Shown here piece after piece: positions 1 through 6,745 of a DNA stretch of 10,830 bases. The position numbers and the translations under genes are program-made. This stretch comes from JAPLDA01 sp043787975 (GTDB lineage: Bacteria; Bacteroidota; Bacteroidia; AKYH767-A; 2013-40CM-41-45). The stretch covers positions 1-10,830 of the forward strand of contig JAYVUK010000018.1 of the NCBI GenBank assembly GCA_043787975.1. The letters are read 5' to 3'. Each line of letters opens with the position of its first letter. The first letter of the stretch is position 1. The notes under the pieces were generated by a model that saw nothing but the letters and a program-made list of their open reading frames with translations, made no database searches and was not told where the DNA came from.

Positions 1-184
1 TGGTTTGCCATACTATTTGTTTTAGGAACACAAGGTTCCTCACAAATTTTATGGGCTGAATCTTACCCGATCAACAATGTAAAAATGGTGGTCAGTTTGC
101 TCCGAAATCCAGTGGTCAGTTTGGAGCGAAAACCAGTGGTCAATTTATCCCGAAATCAGGTGGTCAACTTGAGCGAAATTTCCA
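1..184. mobile_element. Probable end of an IS21-family insertion sequence (partial, runs off left edge)
   Basis: Four copies of a GTGGTCA-headed unit lie at an exact 24-bp spacing (starts 88, 112, 136, 160), and the stretch closes in ...TTTCCA at 184. From general knowledge, tandem terminal repeats of the form 'tggtcaattt..ccgaaat' are typical of IS21-family ends, where they bind the IstA transposase, and such elements end in CA. Read on the minus strand, an ATG at 11-9 (Met-Ala-Asn...) could be the start of istA leaving the window. A perfect hairpin, AGGAAC/GTTCCT (24-29 with 35-40), lies in the putative leader. The outer boundary is uncertain (184 or 188). No transposase sequence is visible here, so the family call rests on the repeats alone. 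Confidence 0.55.
88..183. repeat. Four 24-bp direct repeats (GTGGTCARTTT...CGAAA), likely transposase binding sites
   Basis: Each unit starts GTGGTCA, continues with RTTT or ACTT, and carries CGAAA about 14-15 bases in. The four starts are exactly 24 bp apart, so the sites fall on a similar helical face. An open frame runs through the whole array only because 24 is a multiple of three, giving a repeated VV-L pattern. I do not regard it as a gene. Confidence 0.8.
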
Positions 185-387
185 GCCAGGCACTTATTGT
201 AACGAAGGATTCATACAATGACCTCTCTCTGAAATCAATTGTGGAACAGTACGATGACCAGGTGTGGAAACCGCCTATTTTACTTCCTTCAGCGATGCCT
301 TTGTTTGGGTGAAGTCGAAGATGCCGTCCAATACTTCCGCTCCATAGTGGAGCTCGTCAGTGTAGCAGTTTGAAACAACTTGGCGCC
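185..387. other. Unassigned stretch between the IS end and the hairpin repeat
   Basis: I recognise no gene here. A plus-strand frame is open to the TGA at 310-312, but its only start lies inside the IS repeats. A minus-strand frame is open from about 440 to a TAG at 277-275 and lacks an ATG. Its C-terminal part (…DELHYGAEVLDGIFDFTQ…) has a protein-like composition and could be a relic of a gene broken by the insertion, but I cannot assign it to a family. Confidence 0.3.
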
Positions 388-430
388 CTTTGCGCCTTTG
401 CGTGAAAAAATATCTCACAAAGACGCAAAG
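388..430. repeat. CTTTGCG hairpin repeat (CGCAAAG-type intergenic element)
   Basis: The left arm CTTTGCGCCTTTGCGTGA (388-405) and the right arm TCACAAAGACGCAAAG (415-430) are near-perfect reverse complements around a short A/T-rich loop. The arms are built from the unit CTTTGCG and its complement. Similar elements are, as far as I know, widespread between genes in Bacteroidota. It lies just upstream of the DUF2461 gene, and a spurious TTG start at 390 falls inside it. Confidence 0.7.
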
Positions 431-473
431 AAAATTTGTATGTTATTTTAAAAAAAATGTGAAGCAGGAAAAA

Positions 474-1178
474 ATGACCCCGATGGCAATAAAAAAAGAG
501 TCCCTTGATTTTTTAAAAACGCTTTCGAAGAATAATAACCGTGACTGGTTCAGCCATCACAAGGACAACTATCTTGAAGCACAGCACAACATCATCACTT
601 TTGCTGATGCGCTTTTGATTGAAATGAACAAGCATGATAAAATTGAAACTCCTTCCGGCAAAAAAAGCCTTTTCCGGATTTACAAAGATGTTCGTTTCTC
701 AAAAGACAAAACACCATACAACACGCATTGGAGCGGTGCTTTCAAACGAGCTACAAAAAAATTGCGCGGAGGTTATTATTTTCACATCAAACCCGGAAAC
801 TCATTTTTAGCAGGAGGCTTTTGGGGACCGGAGCCAAACGACATGAAAAGAATCAGGCAAAACATTGAATCAGATTACAAAGAATGGAAAAAGGTTCTTG
901 CCGACAAAACATTGAAAAAAACTTTCGGAAAATTGATTGGCGAGCAGTTGAGTTCGGCTCCACGAGGTTATGCCAAAGACCATCCGGCGATTGACCTGTT
1001 GCGTTACAAACAATTTATTCTGAAACATGAGTTTACTGATAAAGAAGTGTACAGCCCGGACTTTGTCAAGAACGTAAACGACACATTTAAAAAAATGCAC
1101 CCCTTCCTTAATTTCATGAGTGAGGTTCTTACTTCAGACGCGAACGGTTTACCTCTCATCGAAGAATCGCTTCATTGA
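474..1178 (+). CDS. DUF2461 family protein (TIGR02453-like)
   Basis: This predicted cytoplasmic protein of 234 residues belongs to the DUF2461 family, whose biochemical function is not established. The family hallmarks are visible: an N-terminal FLKTLSKNNNRDWF (residues 13-26) with Y33, then SLFRIYKDVRFSKDKTPYNTH around 65-85, and a GGYYFHI strand followed by a GGFWGPEP turn. Length is normal for the family. The frame is open upstream to a TTG at 390, but that start lies inside the hairpin repeat and its extra 28 residues are unlike the family. I chose ATG 474, which has AGGAA just upstream; ATG 483 (MAIKKESLDF) is equally plausible. The gene is convergent with the metallo-hydrolase gene, 38 bp away, and I see no clear terminator between them. 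Confidence 0.88.
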   Translation: MTPMAIKKESLDFLKTLSKNNNRDWFSHHKDNYLEAQHNIITFADALLIEMNKHDKIETPSGKKSLFRIYKDVRFSKDKTPYNTHWSGAFKRATKKLRGGYYFHIKPGNSFLAGGFWGPEPNDMKRIRQNIESDYKEWKKVLADKTLKKTFGKLIGEQLSSAPRGYAKDHPAIDLLRYKQFILKHEFTDKEVYSPDFVKNVNDTFKKMHPFLNFMSEVLTSDANGLPLIEESLH

Positions 1179-1216
1179 AATAAGAGTAAATTAAAATCGG
1201 AATCACTCTGCAATTT

Positions 1217-2059
1217 CTAACTGAACAACGTCATCTGTAAATACTCCTCTCTCTGAGTACGGAATGTTAGTACAGGCAATTCTTCATTCATTGTTCCAGT
1301 AACTGAATGCACAGCAGTTTCCTTATCCCGCGAAGCGATAATAATTTGAGTTGTGCCTGCGTGTTTGGTAAATAGTTCCTGCACAAGATCAGGATGATTG
1401 TTGCTTTTAGAAAGATGCGACAAGAGCAAATGACTCATGAATCCGGGCTTATGCTTCCTGAAAAGTTCAAGCGCTTGCGTATTGGAAAGATGACCTTTGC
1501 CTCCTCGAATCCGTCTCTTTAAACGGGCAGGGTAGGCTCCTTCTTCCAACATCTTTTCATCGTAGTTGCTTTCAAGGAAGCAAGCATGACATTGCTTAAA
1601 ATAATGCATCACTCGTTCACATACTAACCCAATGTCCGTGATCACTCCTACTTTAACCCCTTTGCTTTCCACGATAAAGCTGTAAGGGTCCACGGCATCG
1701 TGTTCTTTCGCAAATGGAGTAACAGTAAGATTGCCGATACAAACCGGCTCATTTGCTTTGAAAGAATGATGAAATTCTTTTTCAAGACGGATACCTGAAT
1801 GTTTTAAAGTCGAATGTGTGATGTAAACAGGTAACTCATATTTCCTTGCAAGCACTGATACTCCGCGGATGTGATCAATGTGTTCATGCGAAATGAAAAG
1901 TGCTTTGATGCGTTGCATTGATAAGCTAAGATTAGCCAAACGAATTTCAATTTCCCTGCACGATATTCCTGCATCAACAAGAACGGCTTCATGCTCCGTT
2001 CCGATGTAATAACAATTTCCGTTGCTGCCGGAATTCAATGAGGCAATAATAAGTGACAT
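1217..2059 (-). CDS. MBL-fold metallo-hydrolase, YycJ/WalJ-like
   Basis: This 280-residue soluble protein has a metallo-beta-lactamase fold. The metal-binding motif is SHEHIDH (H58, H60, D62, H63). It is preceded by the strand SLNSGSNGNCYYI (residues 7-19) that characterises the YycJ/WalJ group, and followed by KEHDAVDP, ITDIG and HLLLSHLSKSNNHP, as in that group. YycJ-type proteins are thought to act on nucleic acids, perhaps as an exonuclease linked to DNA repair; the exact substrate here is unknown. The full length and intact ligands suggest an active enzyme. It lies downstream of the START-domain gene on the same strand, separated by 186 bp, so co-transcription is possible but not obvious. 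Confidence 0.88.
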   Translation of the reverse strand: MSLIIASLNSGSNGNCYYIGTEHEAVLVDAGISCREIEIRLANLSLSMQRIKALFISHEHIDHIRGVSVLARKYELPVYITHSTLKHSGIRLEKEFHHSFKANEPVCIGNLTVTPFAKEHDAVDPYSFIVESKGVKVGVITDIGLVCERVMHYFKQCHACFLESNYDEKMLEEGAYPARLKRRIRGGKGHLSNTQALELFRKHKPGFMSHLLLSHLSKSNNHPDLVQELFTKHAGTTQIIIASRDKETAVHSVTGTMNEELPVLTFRTQREEYLQMTLFS

Positions 2060-2245
2060 GCAGCAAAGGACAGAAAATTGTTTAAAGAATTACCAGGCAA
2101 TGATTATTTTTTACTGACACGTTGGTTGAAGTAAGTCTCTTATTCGTATTAAGTACGCTTAAACTACCAAGTTGAGATGTATATACTTCCTCTCAGCGCA
2201 ATATCACAAATAGAAGAGAAAGCATGCCTTCTTATTAAAGGGAGG

Positions 2246-2905
2246 TCACTTCAGTTCCTTTATAGAAGTATATTTTACAGATTGATACGCTTTCTTTTTA
2301 AGCTGTTCAATCATAGCAACGGTCGTATTGAATGGTCCTTTTGAAATGGTAGCATTGATGAGTGAATTGGGAATGCTACCTCCGGGATATACATACATTT
2401 CAAACTCAATGCGTACCTTCTTACCAGGAAGCGGGATGAGTCTATATTCAGATTTATAAATTTTTATTCGTTCCATTCCGTCCTTTGCAGAAATAAAATC
2501 AGGTTTAAGAATACTCTTTGCAGTAATAGTTTTTGTTGCAGAATCCTGGGTAATTTTGAGATCAACAATCATGTCGCGGTTGTCAAAAGGAACAGGCAAT
2601 TTCGTTACATGATACTGAATAATTTCAAGCGAGCTGATTGTCTTCAACGTCTTCGCCTCTTTACAACCATAAATCCATTCGGAATAATTTTTTGTATCAA
2701 GCAACAAAGCAATGATGGCAGATAAGGATGAGTTAACTGTATTCACCACGCGTATTTCTTTGAGCTCTGTACCGGAACGAATTCTTGTATAAACCTGGAT
2801 TCCCTGTTCGCTTTTTTTTAACTCCCACCTTGTGTTATCCGGTGAACCGGAGCAAAGAAAAAAGTAACATAAAAGGCAAAAGAAAAAATATCCGGTTCGT
2901 TTCAT
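2246..2905 (-). CDS. Secreted START-domain (SRPBCC) lipid-binding-like protein
   Basis: This 219-residue protein has an N-terminal signal peptide: KR at 2-3, then a very hydrophobic, aromatic- and cysteine-rich core to about residue 19, with cleavage near SGS. The rest matches a START domain of the StAR-related type. The visible pattern is W27-E-L-K, GIQVYTR (35-41), LKEIR, a D70...W77 segment, LPVPFDNRD (103-111) and a final amphipathic helix (IEQLKKKAYQ). START domains form a hydrophobic pocket that binds lipids or similar ligands. In Bacteroidota such secreted single-domain versions are common, but their ligand is unknown. No classical lipobox is present, so the product is probably periplasmic rather than a lipoprotein. 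It is divergent from the aminotransferase-like gene at 3128. Confidence 0.85.
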   Translation of the reverse strand: MKRTGYFFFCLLCYFFLCSGSPDNTRWELKKSEQGIQVYTRIRSGTELKEIRVVNTVNSSLSAIIALLLDTKNYSEWIYGCKEAKTLKTISSLEIIQYHVTKLPVPFDNRDMIVDLKITQDSATKTITAKSILKPDFISAKDGMERIKIYKSEYRLIPLPGKKVRIEFEMYVYPGGSIPNSLINATISKGPFNTTVAMIEQLKKKAYQSVKYTSIKELK

Positions 2906-3078
2906 TTAACGTAAGGTACGGAAAATTCCTGTACAGCGAGGTTTCCCAACACATCCTTGTATGTTCTTTTTGCATAAAACTTCTTTAGCCCGATAGGAAA
3001 GTAGTTTTATTCGAAATTTTACAAAAATTTTATTGCGATTCCTGGTTTTAATACATCCGGTTCTTTCAACAAAATTTT

Positions 3079-3086
3079 TACTTTTG
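3079..3086 (+). promoter_or_regulatory. Putative Bacteroidota -7 box (TACTTTTG) for the 3128 operon
   Basis: TACTTTTG matches the Bacteroidota consensus TAnnTTTG. It lies 41 bp upstream of the ATG at 3128, giving a plausible leader of about 35 nt. I see no convincing TTTG element about 20 bp further upstream. Confidence 0.45.
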
Positions 3087-3127
3087 CCATTCGACTACTG
3101 ATTATAGAACAGTTAATTTCCATTCCT

Positions 3128-4192
3128 ATGAATACAGAAGATAAAACGATTTACTTAGACAGAAATGAAAATCAATACGGACCTGCTCCCGCTTGTTTTG
3201 ATGTATTGAAAAAGGATAATTTCAAAAACCTGAGCGAATACTCCCGCGACTTCTCAAGAGGCATTAAAAGTTGTTTGTCGGAACGACTGGCAAATGATTT
3301 TGGCATCAGTGAAAAAAATGTCATGCTCGGTTTTGGCGGAGAAGATATTTTAAAGCAAGCCGTTCATTGTTACATCCACAAAGGTGATAAGATTATGATT
3401 CCATCCTATTCGTGGTGGTATTATAAAAAGATTGCTGATGAAGTGGAAGGTGTAAAAGTTGAATACCCGATTGTGGAAGGTGATGATTCTTTTACCTATG
3501 ACATTGAAGGTATATTGAAGATTTACAATGAGACCAAACCGAAGTTGGTCTTAATCAGTTCACCCAACAATCCTACAGGCAACCGGCTGGAAATTGACCA
3601 GTTGAAATATGTGATCAGTCACATGAAAGATGCTGTGGTTGTGATTGACGAAGCATACACGATGTTTTACAACAAAGACAATTCGCATCTGAAAGAAATT
3701 CTTGCAGCATTCCCGAATGTGTTGATCATACGGACGTTCTCTAAATATTATGGCTTGGCAGGAATCCGTGTTGGTTTTGCATTGATGGGAGAAAATCATT
3801 CACAGTTCTCCTTGTTCAGCGCGCGTTATTTAGGATACAATCGTTTGTCAGAACAAATTGCTCTGGCTGCCCTCGATTCACCGGGCTATTATGATACGAT
3901 GCGTGATAAGATGGTTGCTGATACGGAAATGCTCTTCAAAGAATTCAATGGTATTCCGGGTTTCAAAGCATATCGGTCGTATGCAAACTTTATACTTGTA
4001 AAAATTCCTGTAGAGATTAAAGATGCATTAAAGAAATATCTCACTAACCTGGATATGGCTGTGAAGTTCATGGCTGAAGACGGGTTGTTTAATCACCTCC
4101 GCATCACCATTGGAACACAGGAACAAAATAAAATGCTCATGGAAATGATTAAAACTTTTCTCGTTAAAGAAGCGAAGTATGAGTTGGTTTAA
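3128..4192 (+). CDS. PLP-dependent class I/II aminotransferase, HisC/CobD-like
   Basis: This 354-residue fold-type I PLP enzyme resembles histidinol-phosphate aminotransferase and threonine-phosphate decarboxylase (CobD). Visible features are the N-terminal LDRNENQYGP, the cofactor-binding GFGGEDI (68-74), SPNNPTG (145-151), VIDEAY with D174, the Schiff-base lysine K206 in TFSKYYGLAGIR with R214, and a C-terminal LRITIGT whose arginine binds the substrate carboxylate or phosphate in this family. It is not embedded in a his operon. Its stop overlaps the start of a CDP-alcohol phosphatidyltransferase gene by 14 nt, and a nucleotidyltransferase follows. I infer that it makes a phosphorylated amino-alcohol or amino-sugar-like head-group precursor, either by transamination or by CobD-like decarboxylation. 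A role in histidine synthesis remains possible. Confidence 0.85.
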   Translation: MNTEDKTIYLDRNENQYGPAPACFDVLKKDNFKNLSEYSRDFSRGIKSCLSERLANDFGISEKNVMLGFGGEDILKQAVHCYIHKGDKIMIPSYSWWYYKKIADEVEGVKVEYPIVEGDDSFTYDIEGILKIYNETKPKLVLISSPNNPTGNRLEIDQLKYVISHMKDAVVVIDEAYTMFYNKDNSHLKEILAAFPNVLIIRTFSKYYGLAGIRVGFALMGENHSQFSLFSARYLGYNRLSEQIALAALDSPGYYDTMRDKMVADTEMLFKEFNGIPGFKAYRSYANFILVKIPVEIKDALKKYLTNLDMAVKFMAEDGLFNHLRITIGTQEQNKMLMEMIKTFLVKEAKYELV

Positions 4193-5108
4193 CGAGTACA
4201 AAAAATCGTTGAAAATGCCAGAGGTTGAAGAGTTCTTCGATCTCTTTTTTTACCGACCCTTTGCATTCCTGCTAGTCAAGCTGGTTTACCACACGAATAT
4301 TACTCCGAACCAACTCACGTTGATTGCGATTTTCGTTGGGTTGATGAGCGCGACGTTGTACTCCTTCGGTCCACTCTACTTTACCATCGCTGCTATTTGT
4401 TTCGCGATGTACAACATCATTGATTGCAGTGATGGCATGCTTGCCCGTTTGAAAAAAAACGGATCGAATGCAGGAAGGATTTTAGACGGTCTTGCAGATT
4501 ATATTTCTACAGCAGCAGTATTGATCGGTATTGCAATCGGTGCATCAAGAAACACAAATGACACTGCCTATTGGTGGCTGATGCTTGGATTGGCAGGTTT
4601 CAGCAATGTGATTCAATCCGCCCTGGTGGATTATTACCGCAACCGCTTTCTGGATTATGTGTTACAGCGTAAGAGCACATTCGAAGAGGGTTTGCAGGCA
4701 TTCCGGGATGAATATGAAATCATCAAAAACCAAAAAGGAAAATGGCTCGACCGAATGATTATCCGTTCATATTTTATCTACTCCAACATTCAAAACAGTC
4801 TCGCTGCCAAGAAGAAAAAAGAAAAGTTATTCAAAGCCTCACCGCAGGATTACTACAAAAAGAATAAAATGGCTGTGCGCATGTGGGTTTCCATTGGTCC
4901 CACTTCACAAGTCACTACACTCATGGTTTGTTCGGTGATCAACCGGTTTGATATTTTTTTCTGGCTGATGATTGGTCTCTACAATGTCGTTGCAGTTGTA
5001 ATGTGGATCGTGCAACTTTCCATTGATAAAACTTTAAAAAAAATTCAACCTGATGAAAGCAGTAATCCTCGCAGCGGGAATCGCATCCCGGCTGAGACCA
5101 TTAACTAA
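4179..5108 (+). CDS. CDP-alcohol phosphatidyltransferase family membrane enzyme
   Basis: This 309-residue integral membrane protein transfers a phospho-alcohol between a CDP-linked donor and an acceptor alcohol. The full family signature D-x2-DG-x2-AR-x8-G-x3-D-x3-D is present as D82, D85, G86, A89, R90, G99, D103 and D107. Hydrophobic segments precede it (about 45-80) and follow it (about 108-150), with two more near the C-terminus, separated by a long charged cytosolic loop (about 160-235). An N-terminal NITPNQLTL is typical. It overlaps the upstream gene by 14 nt. Its last 56 nt overlap the nucleotidyltransferase in another frame, so the C-terminal tail (from about residue 292) may be poorly constrained. 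The substrate is unknown; adjacency to a cytidylyltransferase suggests that enzyme's CDP-alcohol is the donor. Confidence 0.9.
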   Translation: MSWFNEYKKSLKMPEVEEFFDLFFYRPFAFLLVKLVYHTNITPNQLTLIAIFVGLMSATLYSFGPLYFTIAAICFAMYNIIDCSDGMLARLKKNGSNAGRILDGLADYISTAAVLIGIAIGASRNTNDTAYWWLMLGLAGFSNVIQSALVDYYRNRFLDYVLQRKSTFEEGLQAFRDEYEIIKNQKGKWLDRMIIRSYFIYSNIQNSLAAKKKKEKLFKASPQDYYKKNKMAVRMWVSIGPTSQVTTLMVCSVINRFDIFFWLMIGLYNVVAVVMWIVQLSIDKTLKKIQPDESSNPRSGNRIPAETIN

Positions 5109-5787
5109 CAGCACTCCGAAATGTTTATTGCATGTTGGCGAGAAAAAAATTCTCGAACTGACCATTGATAATATTCTTGCCAATGATATCACCGACATCA
5201 TTATCGTAACCGGCTATCTTGAGCAACAGATTAAAGATTTTGTGACTGCTAACTATCCGTTGCTGCAGGTCAATTACATTTACAACGATGTGTACAGTTC
5301 AACAAATAATATTTATTCGCTATGGCTTACCAAAGACAGTGTTCTCGGAGATGAGATGCTATTGATGGATAGTGACATTGTTTTTGACCAGGACATCATT
5401 CGGAAACTTCTTGATTCAGGTTATGAAAATTGTTTAGCATTGAAACGCCATGCTGTAGGAGAGGAAGAAATTAAAGTAAAAGCTGATGCTGATGGAGGAG
5501 TTTTAGAAATAAGTAAAGAAGTAAAACCTAAAGAAGCGCTCGGTGAATCCATCGGTATTGAAAAGTTTGGAGCCGATACGGTTGAAAAACTCTTTGCAAT
5601 TCTTGATCACCAAATCCTGGTTGAAAAAAAGGTCGATATCTTTTACGAGGCGGCATTCCAGGAATTGATAAGCAGCCGGGAAGATATTTTTGTTGTGGAT
5701 GTCACGGAATTTGTCTGTATGGAAATTGATACCTCGCTCGACTTGGAGGTTGCAGGCAAACTATTTTGGAAAGTCAACAAAGAATAA
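5053..5787 (+). CDS. LicC-like nucleotidyltransferase (probable phospho-alcohol cytidylyltransferase)
   Basis: This 244-residue protein has a sugar-nucleotidyltransferase fold. The N-terminus carries LAAGIASRLRPLTNSTPK (residues 6-23), the NTP-binding signature with K23. YNDVYSSTNNIYSLW (77-91) strongly resembles LicC-type choline-phosphate and PntC-type aminoethylphosphonate cytidylyltransferases. MDSD (D106, D108) is a likely metal site, and EIDTSLDLEVA near the C-terminus supplies another acidic pair typical of the group. I infer that it joins CTP to a phosphorylated small alcohol. The conserved N-terminal motif fixes the start, so the 56-nt overlap with the preceding gene is real. Together the two genes form a separated version of the cytidylyltransferase plus CDP-alcohol transferase pairing seen as fusions in archaeal inositol-phosphate enzymes. 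Confidence 0.87.
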   Translation: MKAVILAAGIASRLRPLTNSTPKCLLHVGEKKILELTIDNILANDITDIIIVTGYLEQQIKDFVTANYPLLQVNYIYNDVYSSTNNIYSLWLTKDSVLGDEMLLMDSDIVFDQDIIRKLLDSGYENCLALKRHAVGEEEIKVKADADGGVLEISKEVKPKEALGESIGIEKFGADTVEKLFAILDHQILVEKKVDIFYEAAFQELISSREDIFVVDVTEFVCMEIDTSLDLEVAGKLFWKVNKE

Positions 5788-5797
5788 ATTACATCGC

Positions 5798-6616
5798 TTG
5801 ACAGAAAGCTTAATTACCATTTCACTTGTTGGCTTGATCGTAGGCTTCATCTTCTCGATGCCTATTGCAGGACCTATCAGTATTCTCATCACCTCGAATG
5901 CACTAAAGGGAAGACTTCGGTATTGTCACCGTGCTACCATAGGAGCATCTTTTGCGGATTTCGTATTTGTGTTTATTGCTGTGTTCGGAATTACGAAATT
6001 TTACTCATGGTACAAACCCTTTATCCCGTACATACTTTTGATCGGAGCATTTTTTTTGCTGTATGTAGGATATAAAATTTATAAAACGGTTGTTGATTTT
6101 GAACACTTGGACGACAAGAGTCATTTATCAGCAAATCTAGAAAAAGACAAAGGCGGATTCCGAACAGGGTTTATGATCAGCTTCCTCAACCCTACTCTCT
6201 TCTTGAGTTGGATGACATCTTCATTCTTTATTATTACAATGGTAGCTTCCTGGGGCTTCAATACAGGTGGACTTGAAAAAAATGTAACAGCCAATTATGA
6301 GACGATCAATAAAATTGATAAGAACAATTCTCAAACGCTGTCATCCGATTCGCTTAAATACAGCAATCAAAAATCAACGGAAGATAAACCAGTGTCATCC
6401 CAACCCTCCTACTTTCCCTTGTTGTTGAGTTTGTGCTACGCTTTTTTTCTTGCACTTGGCAGCATTATCTGGTTTTATTATTTAGCATTATTCCTGGCTA
6501 AGTTCAGGCACAGTATCAACATCCATATCATTAACCGAATCATCCATGTGCTTGGAATCGTTCTGTGCTTGTTTGGCTTGTTCCTCGGTTACAAAGCAAT
6601 CACGTTGCTGATTTGA
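5798..6616 (+). CDS. LysE/RhtB-type membrane transporter with extended loop
   Basis: This 272-residue polytopic membrane protein resembles the LysE amino-acid exporter superfamily. The first helix reads VGFIFSMPIAGPISILI with a following GASFAD turn, then LLYVGYKIYK, a GFMISFLNPTLFLSWM motif characteristic of the family, and C-terminal helices. It is longer than the usual ~200 residues because of a polar, Asn/Ser/Lys-rich loop of about 50 residues (about 154-205). I chose TTG 5798, 11 nt after the upstream stop, because it gives a normal short N-terminus. An ATG at 5690 would add 36 unlike residues and overlap the previous gene by 98 nt. The position suggests co-transcription with the head-group genes; the substrate is unknown. 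Confidence 0.8.
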   Translation: MTESLITISLVGLIVGFIFSMPIAGPISILITSNALKGRLRYCHRATIGASFADFVFVFIAVFGITKFYSWYKPFIPYILLIGAFFLLYVGYKIYKTVVDFEHLDDKSHLSANLEKDKGGFRTGFMISFLNPTLFLSWMTSSFFIITMVASWGFNTGGLEKNVTANYETINKIDKNNSQTLSSDSLKYSNQKSTEDKPVSSQPSYFPLLLSLCYAFFLALGSIIWFYYLALFLAKFRHSINIHIINRIIHVLGIVLCLFGLFLGYKAITLLI

Positions 6617-6705
6617 CGGAATATTTGATTCAACTCGTTTATTTTAACTATTCAGTGTGCAAAACTCATTCAATCAACCTGAAATAGAGTTCCCGACTGT
6701 TTTCT

Positions 6706-6713
6706 TATCTTTG
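6706..6713 (+). promoter_or_regulatory. Putative -7 box TATCTTTG for the TPR-comA pair
   Basis: TATCTTTG matches TAnnTTTG and lies 33 bp upstream of ATG 6746. The identical octamer occurs upstream of the OsmC gene and of ssrA. No clear -33 TTTG is seen at the expected distance. Confidence 0.5.
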
Positions 6714-6745
6714 TATATAGATTTTTCAGACCCCAACCCATCTAC

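Noticed and set aside
85..312. 75-codon plus-strand open frame with repeated VV-L motifs
   Set aside because: The motif repetition is the translation of 24-bp terminal repeats, which keep frame because 24 is divisible by three; the rest resembles no family.
275..440. Minus-strand gene fragment between the IS end and DUF2461
   Set aside because: It has no start codon and no recognisable domain, and it overlaps a repeat; it is mentioned only as a possible relic.
390..473. N-terminal extension of the DUF2461 gene from TTG 390
   Set aside because: The TTG lies inside a hairpin repeat and the extra residues do not match the family, which starts near MAIKKESLDF.
4179..5108. Frameshift joining the CDP-alcohol transferase and the cytidylyltransferase into one fusion protein
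   Set aside because: Each has complete motifs and its own start; the overlap is compatible with two separate proteins, although archaeal fusions exist.
5690..5797. ATG 5690 as start of the LysE-like gene
   Set aside because: It would overlap the cytidylyltransferase by 98 nt and add a charged tail before the first helix; TTG 5798 gives the normal family start.
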